Source: Larix kaempferi
Lineage: Eukaryota; Streptophyta; Pinopsida; Pinales; Pinaceae
Reading direction: 5' to 3'
Assembly: GCA_027924585.1 (NCBI GenBank)
Contig: BSBM01000636.1
Location: 5,906,001-5,970,000, forward strand
DNA: 64,000 nucleotides
Position 1 is the stretch's first letter. Every line of letters starts with the position of its first letter. Positions 20,259 through 32,586 of this stretch are shown piece by piece. The notes below the pieces were generated by a model, which was given only the letters and a program-made list of their open reading frames with translations, was not told the DNA's origin and searched no databases. Made by a program: the position numbers and the translations under genes.

Positions 20259-23200
20259 TTACAATTTCTCTACTTGAGACAATGCCAAGCTGTCATGCCC
20301 TAAAATTGATGAATTCTCTGTGATGTCCATTGGTGTTGTTGCTACGACAGGTGTAATGCCGGTGCTGGTAGCTCCTGCAATGGAATTGTTATATTGCAAA
20401 TCTTGAATGTAACCCGGGCGAGAAGCAGCAGGAATGATCTCTACATCACCAGTCAGCATTGCTACCACTCGGGACATCGGTGGACGCTTTGTAGGCACAG
20501 CTTGAGTGCAAAGAAGGGCTACTTCAATCACTCTGAGGACTTCTTCTTTTGAACATGTTGTTTCTATGTCAGGATCCATCAATTCTAGTGGCCTTTCTTG
20601 CTCATAGAGATGCCAGGTCTGCATTGCCAGCAAGCAGTTAGTAATGGCTGGTGTTAAATTAAATGGATGAAATATTAGAAGTTGAGAATGTACACACCCA
20701 TTCCAGAAGATAAATCATCTTTTGTGGCAAGCTTGTGTCTGTGTTTCTTCTCCCACTCACAAGTTCCAAAGCAACTACTCCAAAGCTGAACACGTCTGCC
20801 TTTTCTGTAAGATGACCCCGCATCGCATATTACGGTGACAGATATCCACTTCAAAACACAAATATGGAATGAGCGGTATTATATTATTTTCAGAGTTATT
20901 TCTCCGTCACCTAGAAATACATGATACTTTTGAGTATAGGTTTTCTATCATCAGAAATAATTCTGGATCTCTATAAGAAAAATTATGGGCCGTTGTATTT
21001 TTTAACAGCCCACCAAATATATAATTTCAAACCGATGTAAAAGGCACAGAGTGATTTTATGATCATCAGAAATCATATCATGTTCACGTATTGACATGTT
21101 GTATACAAAGATACTTCATAATTTGACAAGTTATCAAAAAAATACAGTATGATAAAAATAGATACATTTTAACTCCGAGGATAAATTAAAAACTCAGTGC
21201 AGGTTTTAACTTTTTACCACTTTATTTAGAATAGTTCTAAATTTCATAATTTAATACGAATGTACGTTAGGTTATTCAGTGTTGTTTATTTAGATATGTA
21301 TATAGTTATAAAAGATGTAAATTAAATATCAATATAGGATAGTTGATTTATTGTTGAGATATAAATATGTCATTTAGATATATAATAAGTTGATTTCTTT
21401 TTGAAAATTTAAATTTTTTTGAGCTGATGGATGTGCACCTTGTTTCTCTTCACACAAAAAATATATTTTCTTGAGCCTATGAAACCAAAATCTGAACTTC
21501 TCAAATCATCTTACACTGTGCCGGCAACTCTGGTGGTGATGTGAGTTTTCTTCTCATCGAATAGCTTAGCCAAGCCAAAATCCGCTATCTTAGGGTTCAG
21601 ACAGTCACCCAACAGAATATTACTGGGTTTGATATCTCGATGAATTATCCGAGCACTGGACTCCTCGTGAAGGTAAGCAAGTCCACGAGCAGTGCCAATA
21701 CAGATGTTGTATCGAGTAAGCCAATCCAGTTGTGGCTGAGATGTATTATTACCTGCAACATACATGACACCGGCGTATTTGTTGCTATGTAGTGAATGAA
21801 TGGAAAATGAAATCTTCAATTCAGAAAACTATAATTACCGAATAAAGCTTTTTCAAGACTGTTGTTTTCCAAGTACTCATAGACGATCATCTGCTTCTAG
21901 ACAACATCCATGCAACTTTACAAGGTTCCTATGTTTCACTGCAGATATTACAGCTACTTCATTTATAAACTCGCGTTTTCCTTGCCTAGAGTCAGAAGAG
22001 AGTTGCTTCACTGCCACTATTTTACAATATGAAAGAATGCCCTATTTTAATGCCACAATTTAGAATGACAGTGGTCAGACAAATTTAAGAGAAAACACAA
22101 GCAAACTGCTTACATAATTCAATTGCATCGTAGACAGTCTCATTAAGAAAAAAAAAAGAGTACAAAAGATGGAAAGAGTATTAACAACCTTATAAACTGC
22201 ACCATATCCTCCCTCGCCTAACTTATTCTCTCTATCAAAATCTCCTGTTGCAGTTTTCATATCCGCATAGCTAAAAAATTTCAGTTTTGAACGGATAGTG
22301 TTTATTGCTGACAAAAAAAAGAAGTCGTCATTACGATGGAAACACGTGCCAATCCTTGCTTCGTGGAACTAAATTAAACCAGAAAAGAGCACTCAAATCT
22401 TTTGTCATTACCTTCGTCTTCCTCAACATCTGTTGCTGCGAGCTTTTGAACTCTCCTCCTCCAAAGGAGAATAACCAAAAATATGCATATCAAAGCTGCA
22501 GCAATTCCAACTGTGGTTCCAATCACTATTCTTTTCTTTGTCATGGAGCTGGAAGGTGTAGGGATACCAACAGTGGAGGGTACGGGGGCACCAGTGGAGC
22601 TGGGAGGTGCACCAACAGTGGCTGGGAAATCTACACAGATTTAAAAATCATAAGTGACAAAGCAAGCTGAAACTGACAACGCATTTCCAGTTCATAATAG
22701 AAAATTCATTTATGACAGTTAATATAAGAATCATTTTAATGCAACCGTCTTGAGCCTGGTGCACCATGCCCATCCATGGTAGAAAATTAGAAAGATGTTC
22801 TGTGCATAACTTTTTAATTTAATGAAACGCAGCATCTTTTAAATTTACCAGGCGTGACACTTATAGCTGATACTAATGGTCCATAGGTTGCTTGGTTTGG
22901 AATGCAGCAAGTTCCCTTTCCAGCCCAGAAAAAATGAATTTCAAGGAAGTTCTCTGTTACATTGGCCATGCCATTGCGAGTAACAGCTATATTTGGACCT
23001 CCTGCCTCCTTTCGAATATCAAAATCTGTTAATACTTTCCGCCCCTACAACATCAACGTAAATAATATTTATAACATTGAGTTGTGCTATAACGTAAATA
23101 ATATTTATAACATTGAGTTGTGCTATAGACATCATTTAACCACGAACAAGTAAATAACGCCTAGGAATGGTATATATGGCAACAAATAATGCACAAAATG

Positions 23201-23674
23201 CATAGCGTGGTTCTAGGGTGGACACGTAATAAAAATATGTTATTCTATGCTTGGAGAGAAGCGGCAATAATACATTAAGATCAATCGTTTATGATACCTG
23301 AACATAAACATCAAAAATGCGTCTTCCAACACCCTTCCAGCTTGCTGTATCTACAATCACTGTCTCTGCAAACTCTAGATTTACTGTATATAGTCCATTC
23401 TCAAGTCCTAAACCATAATATCGAAGTGAGCTGGGAGATAAGCGTGATGTCTGGAACAGTTCTGAATCTAATGTCCTTGTAAATTGAGATTGACTAGTTG
23501 CTATATAAGATGGATTGCTAGTGTCCATAAAATATCCAGTCTCGCTTACTCCCCAATTTCGTGTATTGCTGACATTAAATTAGGCAGCATTGAGTGTTTC
23601 GTCCTCCTGCTCATAAACAATTCCTGTAACAGAAGTCTTTTGTACGCCTCCGCAATTTATAGCAAATTGAGAAT
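20259..23674 (-). pseudogene. Malectin-domain receptor-like kinase (LRR-VIII-2-like), 5'-truncated pseudogene
   Basis: Eight exons with GT/AG borders and consistent phases: 23298-23674 and 22849-23044 (malectin: FAINCGG, SLRYYGLGLENGLYTV, WAGKGTCCIPNQATYGPLVS), 22412-22630 (Ser/Pro stalk and membrane segment IVIGTTVGIAAALICIFLVI), 22189-22307 (FSYADMKTATGDF, glycine loop LGEGGYGAVYK), 21839-22041 (IVAVKQLSS), 21515-21752 ([21 protein letters not shown]), 20698-20848 (activation-loop end), 20259-20618 (kinase end and tail). Related proteins sense cell-wall or ligand signals at the plasma membrane. Breaks: a TAA in the malectin domain (23580-23582), an 8-bp deletion in exon 21839-22041 (203 bp; 211 expected from the frame) and a TAA at 20830-20832 replacing Glu of the kinase APE motif. 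LRR exons are not found to the right. Not translatable as a receptor. Confidence 0.93.
23055..23126. repeat. Perfect 36-bp tandem duplication in an intron
   Basis: Two identical 36-bp units (23055-23090, 23091-23126) in the intron between the two malectin exons of the kinase pseudogene. Perfect identity points to a recent slippage or repair event. Confidence 0.9.
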
Positions 23675-24400
23675 CTGAAAAAATGCCGACCCAACATCTG
23701 AGATTTGTCCCTTTTATTTGAACAATACTGAGATGTTCAAGAAAGCTGTACTCTGAGCCGTGGTAAATACATATTGCTGAAATATAAATTTCAGTACTTC
23801 GAGAAAATGCGATTAGGCTATTTTTAAAAGTGGATATGCATTTAAAATCGAAATGTATGCATTTTTTGTTCACTCAAATATCACTATATAGCAAAAACTA
23901 ATGTGCCTTGAGAACAAGTAATTAATATTTATTGATACATCAATGTGAAATCACCAAAGAAAATCCAACAAATTGCAATACTCAAAGTAAGGCATAAAAA
24001 ACCAAATTATTACTGAAACATGAAACTTTAAGCTGTCAAATATAGATTTGCTCTAAAATCTCTTATGAAACTTTAAGCTGTCAAATATAGATTTGCTCTA
24101 AAATCTCTTATGACCACAAGCTACCAAAGAGATACATGTTGCGAGTCCCTTTGGACAAAAAGAAAATTTGTGGGAATAACACCTTTATTATGTCATATAA
24201 ATAAATAAAACTAGATCTCCTCTCAATTCTTTTATGAGCATAAGTTATATGCTATTAAAAAGATTATAACCAACATGTTGCAAGTCTCTTTAGACAAAAA
24301 AGACAAATTGTGGAATAACACCTTTATTATGCCATACAAATAAATAAAATACTTCAGTCATATCATATGCACCATACTTCAGTCATATCATATGCCATAT
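23675..24400. other. Sequence upstream of the kinase pseudogene, with tandem repeats
   Basis: No LRR exons could be read. It contains a perfect 45-bp duplication (24021-24065, 24066-24110) and a diverged longer repeat (about 24138-24210 and 24276-24350, sharing AATAACACCTTTATTATG). The 45-bp copies are identical and so recent. Confidence 0.6.
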
Positions 24401-24562
24401 AACTATAATTATAAGTTAAAATTAAAATTAAAATTAGAAATATAATTATAAGTTAAAATTATAATTATAATTATAAGTTAAAATTATAAATTATAATTAT
24501 AAGATAAAATTATAAATTAAAATTATATGTTAAAATTATAAATTAAAATTATAAATTTAACC
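24401..24562. repeat. AT-only low-complexity tract
   Basis: About 160 bp of iterated AAATTATAATTATAAGTT-like units with almost no G or C. Likely slippage-derived. Confidence 0.85.
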
Positions 24563-25334
24563 CTAACTGTTCGGACCGTGGCTCACCCGATGTCCGAATG
24601 CAATGCCTGGTACTGGATTCCATGCCACGATGCTGCTTATTCCCTCTGCCTTCCACTGAGCTAGACCCACTCTCTTGGAGTGCACGGCATCCAAGGCTCG
24701 CGTCGTGTTATGCACTGCAAACATCTTCCAGGCCCTGCAGAAATCGAAGCTGCCAGCGGAGTTTTGCATTGAGTTGTGAAATGGCATTAACGACTCACCC
24801 AACGGCTCAAACAGCAGCTTCGTTCAAATAGCAGCTCAAATGGAAGTGACGGCTCAAATGGCAGCGACGTCTCACCCGATGGCGGCTTTTACACGGTGAT
24901 TCAATACACTAATAAAACGGATACGGATCCTAAGAAAAATTTGACCGCATCTTGAAGAATTAGATACGGATCCTAAGAAAAATTTGACTGAATCTTGAAG
25001 AATCGGATTCGAATCAGCGAATCCGCATTTCCTCTAAGATTCCGATATGGATTCAGACCCTAGGTGGCCAGATCCGGTAACGTTGCTCATCATGCATTGG
25101 AGATGGAATACATTGTCTAGGCAATTGTTGAATCACCAATGAAGTAGATTCTTGGGGCACTGCAAGCATAGGAATGAGTTGCAATGGAGATTATATTTAC
25201 TCATGAGATTCCTAATGCTTGATTTTGTTTGAAGGAGTAAATTCAATTAACACAAAAGATGTTGGAGTAGGGTGTTGAGCATGGACACGTGCAAGAGGTG
25301 TAGTAGTTATGGGCATAGTTTGGAGAGGGGTTAA
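24563..25334. other. GC-richer island without an identified gene
   Basis: A sharp rise in GC after the AT tract. It holds a 79-codon minus-strand frame (24563-24802) that I do not recognise, repeated GGCTCA(A/C)-type words around 24790-24880, and an imperfect 43-bp tandem duplication (24920-24962, 24963-25005; unit starts GATACGGATCC). It could be a relic of a host gene end or a repeat edge. Its right limit is the truncated LTR-A copy. Confidence 0.4.
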
Positions 25335-27533
25335 TATGGTAATAACAAGTGGTTGGACCACCCCTCCCCTCTGTAGCGCCCTAAGAGAATGTCCCACGTC
25401 AAAGCAACTGCTGGACAGGCCATCTCTGCATGGCCAAACTGGTCAACAGGTGGAAAAATGATCATACTGTCACTGAAAGTGCCTGAAACTGAAAAGTGAG
25501 TGTCTCAATGGATCCAAAAGACCCAAATCTACTAGAGATGAGTACCCATACACCTTGTGGCCACTTGTAATATCATTTGTAGCCTCAACCATACCTGGAC
25601 AATAAAAATATAATGGTCTGGAAATAATAATAATCATTAAAAAAATGCATCAACCATCATCTGAAACCTGTGTCCACTGTATGGAACCACAAAAATGTGT
25701 ATCAAGAACCATAGATCATCATCACATAGCATCACTGGTCCAACTCATCACGGATCCCAAGGTTGACTTGGTCAAACTAGGTGTATCAAGGACCATAGAT
25801 CATCATCACATAGCATCACTGGTCCAACTCATCACGGATCCCAAGGTTGACATGGTCAAACTAGGTTTGACCAGGTCAAAACTGATCAAAATATGACCCA
25901 GGCTAGAAGAGCCTGCTGCTGCAAGTGCAAATGGTTAAGACAAGCTCTTTTAATTATTCTCATAACAAGACTTAAAGCATTAAGTATCATTTCACTGACA
26001 GTTAACATTTAATTATAGTAAACCATAAGTTTTACTAATAGTTTACTTGCAAAAAAAATTCAAGGATATACTCATTTTGTAGGCATGATCAATTTGCTAG
26101 CAGAGGGTGAAGGCTAAGAATGCAAGGCTAGGCAAAGGGGGATGAATTGACTTACTCAACACTGTGATACTTTGGATAAGGGAAAAGGTATTACACACTT
26201 AAGCATATGTTGGATAAAGAATACGCAGGGAATGGCAGTGTCTCACAAATGGGTAAGTTGTTTAGAGAAGTGCTTATTTAACCTTGGCAAATGTCTACAA
26301 ATTCACATCATTACATTTCAATTCCTTGGCCAACAGTCTTTAGATTTAGTATTTGTTTAACCACTGCTTTCTTTAGGCCAATACAACCCTTTTGGGGATT
26401 TCACCTGTGATTAGAAGCACAACTACTAAAGCTTTCATCCAGGGTGTTTTAAGTTTCAATTCATTTCATTTGACAACCCTTTTGGGGATTTTACCTGTGC
26501 TTAGAAGCACAACTACTAAAGCTTTCATCCAGAGTGTTTTAAGTTTCCATTCCATTTCATTTGACAACCCTTTTGGGGATTTTGCATGTGTTTAGAAACA
26601 CAACTACTCAAGCTCACATCCATGGAGTTTTCATTTGAATTTCAAATATACTTTCACAAGATATAACAGTAATTTCCATATGTAAATGATGGTAGTATTA
26701 TTTGCTTCAGGTTTTAACCAACACAACTCAAGCAATTATGGTGACTTCCACAATCAAGAACAAACATCGGGGCAACCGACTAGAGTGATCAAGGTATAAA
26801 ATCCAACTCACTAAAGGTAAGTTTTGTTGCCAACTCAGAGCCGAGACACAAATTAACATGGATGCTATCCAACATAGAGGCAAAAGCGAGGAGGTCCTCC
26901 ATATCACAGGCTGAGGTGTAAGTGAGGGTAAAATCCAAAATTGGGAAAGATAACGGATGGATAGGGAAAGTGAAGGTGGTGCCTAAGCTAGCAAGCCATA
27001 AAGGCGGGAATGATCATGTCCACACTCATAGGAGGGTAAAACCAACGAGTATAAAACAAGAGCTTCTAAATGCAAGTAATACAACCATTTAGATAATTAA
27101 TAATAACCAATTTCATTTTACATAGTTATACTGCCAGATCATGATTACTAGATACTAAGTCAAGCCATCAAAATGACCAAAAGAGCAAGATAATAAAACC
27201 AATGCACACCATATACCTGCTGGGCCATATACCTGAATCTGCTATCTGGACCACTGTAACGACTGAGAACACTATTGTTGAAGCTCCAAACACTGCACTA
27301 CATCTGTAGGGGATAAAAGGTCATCTTGGTCATCAAATCTAAGGTCAAGAGGCTCAGCCCTGGCATAAGGTCTACTGCATGTCCGATATAGGGCTGCTCT
27401 GATGTGTGAGTGATCACAAATAATGCTGCTCATCATAGCTGATCTCACTAGAACAATGTAAAGGCAAAGCTCAAAAATATGCACATAACTACTCTGTAAT
27501 CATGGTAGCCCAACTACTATGGATGTGATAACA
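25335..27533 (-). repeat. LTR-A copy A1, truncated
   Basis: Reads on the minus strand from TGTTATCAC (27533) leftwards and is collinear with the first part of the LTR at 28690, including the segment with GGGCGCTACAG and GGTGGTCCA near 25350-25400. Similarity ends near 25335, so the LTR end is missing. Inside are an 84-bp duplication (25697-25780, 25781-25864) and a threefold repeat of about 88-91 bp (from 26387, 26474 and 26565; each starting CAACCCTTTTGGGGATT). Together with the plus-strand copy at 28690 it forms an inverted pair. Confidence 0.82.
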
Positions 27534-28689
27534 GTTGCCACCAGAAAGAAGGATAGAACATATAATTGATGTTAAACCATACTGCTACCCTCACCACCAT
27601 AAAACAGAGACAGAAAGACTAATTCAAGACCTATTAAAGTGTGAGGTTATTACAACAAGTAGAAGCCCATATGCAACCCCAGTAGTGTTGGTTCAAAAAA
27701 ATGATGGAACCTTCAGATTATGCATAGATTACCGAGGCCTAAACAAAATATCTAAAAAAACAAGTTCCCTATTCCATTTATTAATGAAATGTTGGATGAA
27801 CTCCATGGAGCAAAGTATTTTTCAAAATTATAATTGAGTTTAGGGTACTATCATGCCCGAGTAAGTTTAGAAGATGTGGAAAAACTGCTTTTTGAACTCA
27901 TGAAGGTCATTATGAATTCAAGGTAATGCAATTTGGTTTAACTAATGCACCTGCTACCTTCCAAGCAACTATGGATGAAATTTTTCAACCCTACTTAAGG
28001 AAGTTCATACTAGTCTTTTTTGATGATATCCTTATCTACAACAAGACATGGAAGCAGCATCTTAAGCATCTAGAATAGGTACTTTCTCTCAAAAGAAAAT
28101 CAATTTTATGCAAAATTATCAAAACGTACGTTTGGTAAGGAAGAGGTAGAATACCTTGGCCATCTCATATCCACGGAATGGGTCAAGGTGGATCCTAGTA
28201 AAATCAAAGCAGTTATGGAATGGCCAAAACCCTATAATATATCAAAACTAAGGGGATTCCTAGGACTAACAGGTTACTACTGAAGATCCATCGAGAACTA
28301 CGCTCATTTGACAACACCTCTATCAAACCTGTTAAAGAAAAATTATTTCCAATGGAATAACAAAGCGAAAGAATGTTACAAGGCATTAAAGAAGGTTATG
28401 TCATCCACACATATGTTAGCAACCCCCTATTTACAAAGTTCTTTGTGGTAGAATGTGATGCTTTAGTTTTTGGAATAGGCGCAATATTAATGTAGGATGA
28501 CCACTCAATGGCCTTTGAGAGTCGAAAGCTCAACAGAAGGGAAAGCTTAAAATCCACATATGATAAACAAATGTTTTCCATTATACATGCGTTGGCTAAG
28601 GGGTGACAGTATCTCCTAGGCAGTAAATTCTTGATACATACAAATCATAACAGCCTTCAATACCTATCACAAAAAAAACATTATCCACT
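27534..28689 (+). pseudogene. Ty3/gypsy reverse transcriptase-RNase H fragment between inverted LTR-A copies
   Basis: Starts [16 protein letters not shown], then [31 protein letters not shown], after a frameshift [16 protein letters not shown], catalytic [35 protein letters not shown], and RNase H residues STYDKQMFSIIHALAKG. This is the style of chromovirus-like gypsy elements with tRNA-iMet primers, not of Gypsy-2 (YQDD). At least five stops or frameshifts. It is cut exactly at both LTR-A starts, so two LTR-A elements inserted into or beside it in opposite orientations. Confidence 0.85.
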
Positions 28690-31650
28690 TGTTATCACAC
28701 CATAGTAGTTGGGCTACCATGTTTGCTGAGCAGATATCTGCACTTTTTCAAAGCTTTGCCTTTACACAGTTTCAGTGAGATCAGTTATGATGAGCAGCAT
28801 TATTTATGATCACTTACACATCAGATCAGACAGTGTGTAGACCTTGTGCCAAGGATGAGCCTTGAGAACTTAGATTTGATGACCGATATGACCTTTTGTT
28901 CCATACAGATACAGGACAGTGTTCAGTATTGCAGATGTAGTGTGTTCAGTGGATGTAGTTGTTTCAGATGACAAATATTGATATATGACCTAGTATATAT
29001 ATGATGTGCATTAATGTTATTATCTTGTTGTTTAGGTCATTTTGATAGCATTGACTTGGCATATAGTACTTATGATCTGGCAGTGTACATGTTTAAAATG
29101 AAATTGGTTGTTATGGATTAAATACATGGCTGTATTACTGACATTTGGAAACTCTTGTTTTATACTTTTTGGTCTTTACCTTCCTAGGAATGTGGACATG
29201 ATCATTGTTGTCTCCTTGACCTGCTAGCTTAGGCACCATTTCCACTTGTCTCCATCCATCCATTTATCCTTCCCCTATTTTTGGATCTTTACCCTAACTT
29301 ACTCCTTGACTTGTGATATGGAGGACCTCCTCGCTTTTGCCTCTGTGTTGGACCTGCATCCATGTTAGTTTTGTGTCTCGGCTCTGAGTTGGCAACAAAA
29401 CTTGCCTTTGGTAAGTTGGATTTTATGCCGTTATCATTCTAGTTGGTTGCCCCGATGTGTGGTTCTGTGCGGAATTCCCCCTAGTTGCTTGAGTTGTTGT
29501 TGGCTAAAACCCCTAGTTGTGCGGAATTCCCCCTAGTTGCTTCAGACACTCCCTGGCATGATTTGAGCAGTCTTCCACCTGTTGACCAGTTTGGCCATGT
29601 TGATGTGGCCTGTCCAGCTAGAGCATTGGAGGCTAGTCGTTTCCTAGGGCGCTACAGAAAAGGGGGTGGTCCAGCCACTTATTTTTACCATATTACCCCC
29701 CTTCCGGACATGATGGTACAGTCAGTTTCACAGCGTAGGCACCTGACAGTGAGTTTTGGGAAGTTTCATGGTTTTTCAGGAGAATAAAAAATGGAATAAA
29801 TAGGTCATATAGGAATTCGATTTGGGCAATTGAGGCAAGGTTTTGGCACTTGGTCTCCTCAGAGGTCATCCATGGTGTATCCCACTCCTTTCAGATCAGT
29901 TTTCAGCAATCAGTGGGGTCCACATGGGCTACAGGAGGTCTTTTATTGCATTCTTCTCTCTGATGATGGGGGCAGGATTTGATCATTTGTGTACTTGGAC
30001 ATGTCATTGAGTCTCATGTTATATTATTGTGCCATGGGGTGATGCTAGTGAAGGGGAATAATACATTCTAGCCCCACCATGTGCTCCTAGTCACTTGTCC
30101 TTGTCATTATGTTGTAGCATACACATGTTTTAGCCTCCCTTGTGGAGTGCGTCATCCCCTCTAGGGTGTTTTTAGCCATGACATCATCCCTTTAGTGAGT
30201 GATCCATGTCATATTATATATCGGCTCATCCTAACCATTGATTATATTGTTATATATTTTGATCTCAACCACTAGTTTTCAAAAGTGGTTTAGGGTTTTG
30301 GTCTCCCTCATCCTATTTAAGGAGGAGACCCCCCTCATTGTAAAGGCACCTTCAGAGCTCTTCAAGCTTGGAATAAAAATAATATTTTGTGGATCTACCT
30401 CTCTTGTCTTGATGGATTCTTTTGCAAGTTGAATATACAATTTTTTTTCTGTGTATCATTTGTGGAGCTTGGGGATCCAAGTCGTTTTTCTGCAGGGAGG
30501 CTGAATTGGTGAAGAGGAGGATGATTTTGAGGGAGGCTATTGTGGGGAAACCCCATATCTTGCATTGGATTGGCCTTTTGTCTCAGGGAGTATCATTATT
30601 GTATCTTAGTGACATAGTTGATGCTTTCTCTTTCGTCTTTTCATCATTATCACCATTCTTTTACTAGATTTGTTTCTCATCTTGATCTTGTCTTGCAGGA
30701 GGAGGGCGAATTGATCATCTTGGAAGGAGGACGATTTGGCTTGGAGCTTTGGATCTCACTCTTGAATATACACACAGGGGGGAGGTTATCAATTTGCAAA
30801 GTAGCCACAAGCTTTTGAGGTATGTTCTACAAGGTGTGTATCTAGATCCATCCATCTTTTCTCCATTGATCACATAAACCCTAAAATCAAAACCCTTGCA
30901 TTTTTTTTATTTTTCATATCAATGGATATCTAGCAATCATTTGGGCTTAATAATTAAAACCCACCTTAATAATCATCTCAACTATTCCGATCTATAATTT
31001 GGTGGACATTCGACTCCATTTGCCCCTCCAACTAAGGCACTAGTCCTCCTTGAGGCAAGTCGCACTCCTTGGGTTAGTGGTCTTTTGCTAGATCCCACAT
31101 GTGGGTATTGCTCATTCCTTCTCAAATCGATAGATCCATGCTATTGCATACCCCCTAGTGCCATCTCACTTTGATTTTGACCTTGTGGACCCCATTTGGA
31201 CCATTTTCCACTTTTTAAGGGTGGGCCCCACTTGGGTACTTTTCTTGGCATTAGAACTATCTAGATCTACTATTCCTAATCCATAAGTGACCCTATCTCA
31301 CACTTGGTTGAACATTTGTCCTTGCCTTAAGCCTCTTCAACCAAGCCTTAACCACCTTGGGTCCACTTATCATCCTAGATCTAGATCTTGCTTCATGTTG
31401 TTCTCCTACTCTTTCATCATCACATTTCCCTAGGAAGTCTAGATTGAGTTTGCTAGCCTTCATTGGCTAAGCTAGGGTCTCCCCCTTGGTCTTGCTTAGG
31501 CTTGATCTAAAGCGAAGAGTGCCTCGGTTGACGTGACACCCATCTTGCATTGGGAACTGTGGCATCTCTTGGGTTACCTCTTTAGTTGTCTACACCTCTA
31601 CCGTCCTGGATAGGATACCTTTAGAGACAACTACAAGTTGTGTGATAACA
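28690..31650 (+). repeat. LTR-A copy A2 (5' LTR of Gypsy-1)
   Basis: 2,961 bp from TGTTATCAC to GTGATAACA, a 9-bp terminal inverted repeat. The flank before it is CCACT. Other full copies are 4.05-4.55 kb, so this one is short for its family. Confidence 0.9.
30311..30330 (+). promoter_or_regulatory. LTR-A core promoter (TATA region)
   Basis: TCCTATTTAAGGAGGAGA, conserved in position and sequence in the other LTR-A copies (CCTATTTAAAGGAGAGA at about 44636 and 48260; CCTATATAAGGAGGAGA on the minus strand near 56905). Conservation across copies supports a TATA-box role. Confidence 0.65.
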
Positions 31651-31654
31651 TTTT

Positions 31655-31672
31655 TGGTCCCGTTGCCGGGGA
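31655..31672 (+). other. Gypsy-1 primer-binding site (tRNA-Asp type)
   Basis: TGGTCCCGTTGCCGGGGA, 4 bp after the LTR; one base from the TGGCGCCGTTGCCGGGGA site complementary to plant tRNA-Asp used by Athila/Tat-type elements. Confidence 0.88.
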
Positions 31673-32045
31673 GGTAGAGGCTTACCTCAGGTGTCTGCAA
31701 GTATCCATGCGTAACTCATAGAGTCATATCTTATCGCATCCGGACTGATAATCTAGATGGTTATCATTTCAATCCTTGATCTAAACATAGCCATCTATTT
31801 GTCACTCATCTCTCCCCACTTATTAACGACATACATATTGGTAGAAGAGAGTTAAAGTCTACCTGGCGACTCCTAATCGTGACTTCGCTGAGGAACGACC
31901 TCATAAACATCCTTACGACCTTAGAAGTAGGGCTAATCTTAATCAACTAGAAGGAACCCCGCTTGTTTATCATAGAAGAGATCCCAAGGTCCAATCGTCT
32001 AATTTCTTTTGGAAAATTGCTAACTCTGATTCTCCAAATCGTTTT

Positions 32046-32498
32046 GTGGGATCCCCTTCATCTAATCTGGTTCCTTCTACATCTCCATCTCATCAATCTA
32101 GTCCAATAAGTCAAATGGCTAGAACAAATCAAACTCCTCCAGGAAACAATCCTCAAACTAATCCTTCCGTTGCTCGTAGATTTGGGAACAAGGCCAAAGC
32201 TTCACCTTTATATTTCGCCCAAGTCCTTGGTGCCCCCCATGATATGCCCGACAAGTATTTTGAAAAATTCCCTAAGTTCATTGGGAACTGTGCAACCTCC
32301 ATTGAGGACCACATTGAGAATGTCTGGGCTCACATGGAAGCTTATGGGGCTAAAGAAGAAGATGTGTACATGAGGGGTCTTTTTGCATCCTTGGAGGGTG
32401 ATGCTCGTAAATGGTTTGACCGTTTTCCTGCATCATCAATCACAGGATATGACGTTTTCATAGACAAACTTAAACACATGAGTGGTCAGTCAAGTTAG
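32046..32498 (+). pseudogene. Gypsy-1 Gag, N-terminal part
   Basis: Ser/Pro-rich start (MGSPSSNLVPSTSPSHQSS), then FPKFIGNCATSIEDHIENVW and LFASLEGDARKWFDRFPASS, the capsid core of Ty3/gypsy Gag. It ends at a TAG (32496) in the middle of the capsid domain; a frameshift near 32550 follows before the long frame at 32587. The true Gag start may be further left in the same frame, since reading is open for some distance after 31860. Confidence 0.8.
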
Positions 32499-32586
32499 AT
32501 GGGCATTTCCTTTTAAACCAACTGTTTGAGATCAAAAAGAAAGAAACGAGTCCGTCCATGAATTCAACCTTCGTTTTGATAAGATA

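Noticed and set aside
24021-24350. Regular direct repeats that could suggest a CRISPR-like array
   Set aside because: Only two copies each, adjacent without spacers, in plant nuclear DNA; simple tandem duplications.
29485-30818. Several plus-strand frames of 60-100 codons
   Set aside because: They lie inside the LTR-A copy A2, are not conserved in the other LTR-A copies and have no domain.
31655-31672. Possible tRNA gene from the strong tRNA-Asp complementarity
   Set aside because: Only the 18-nt 3'-end complement is present, directly after an LTR; it is a primer-binding site.
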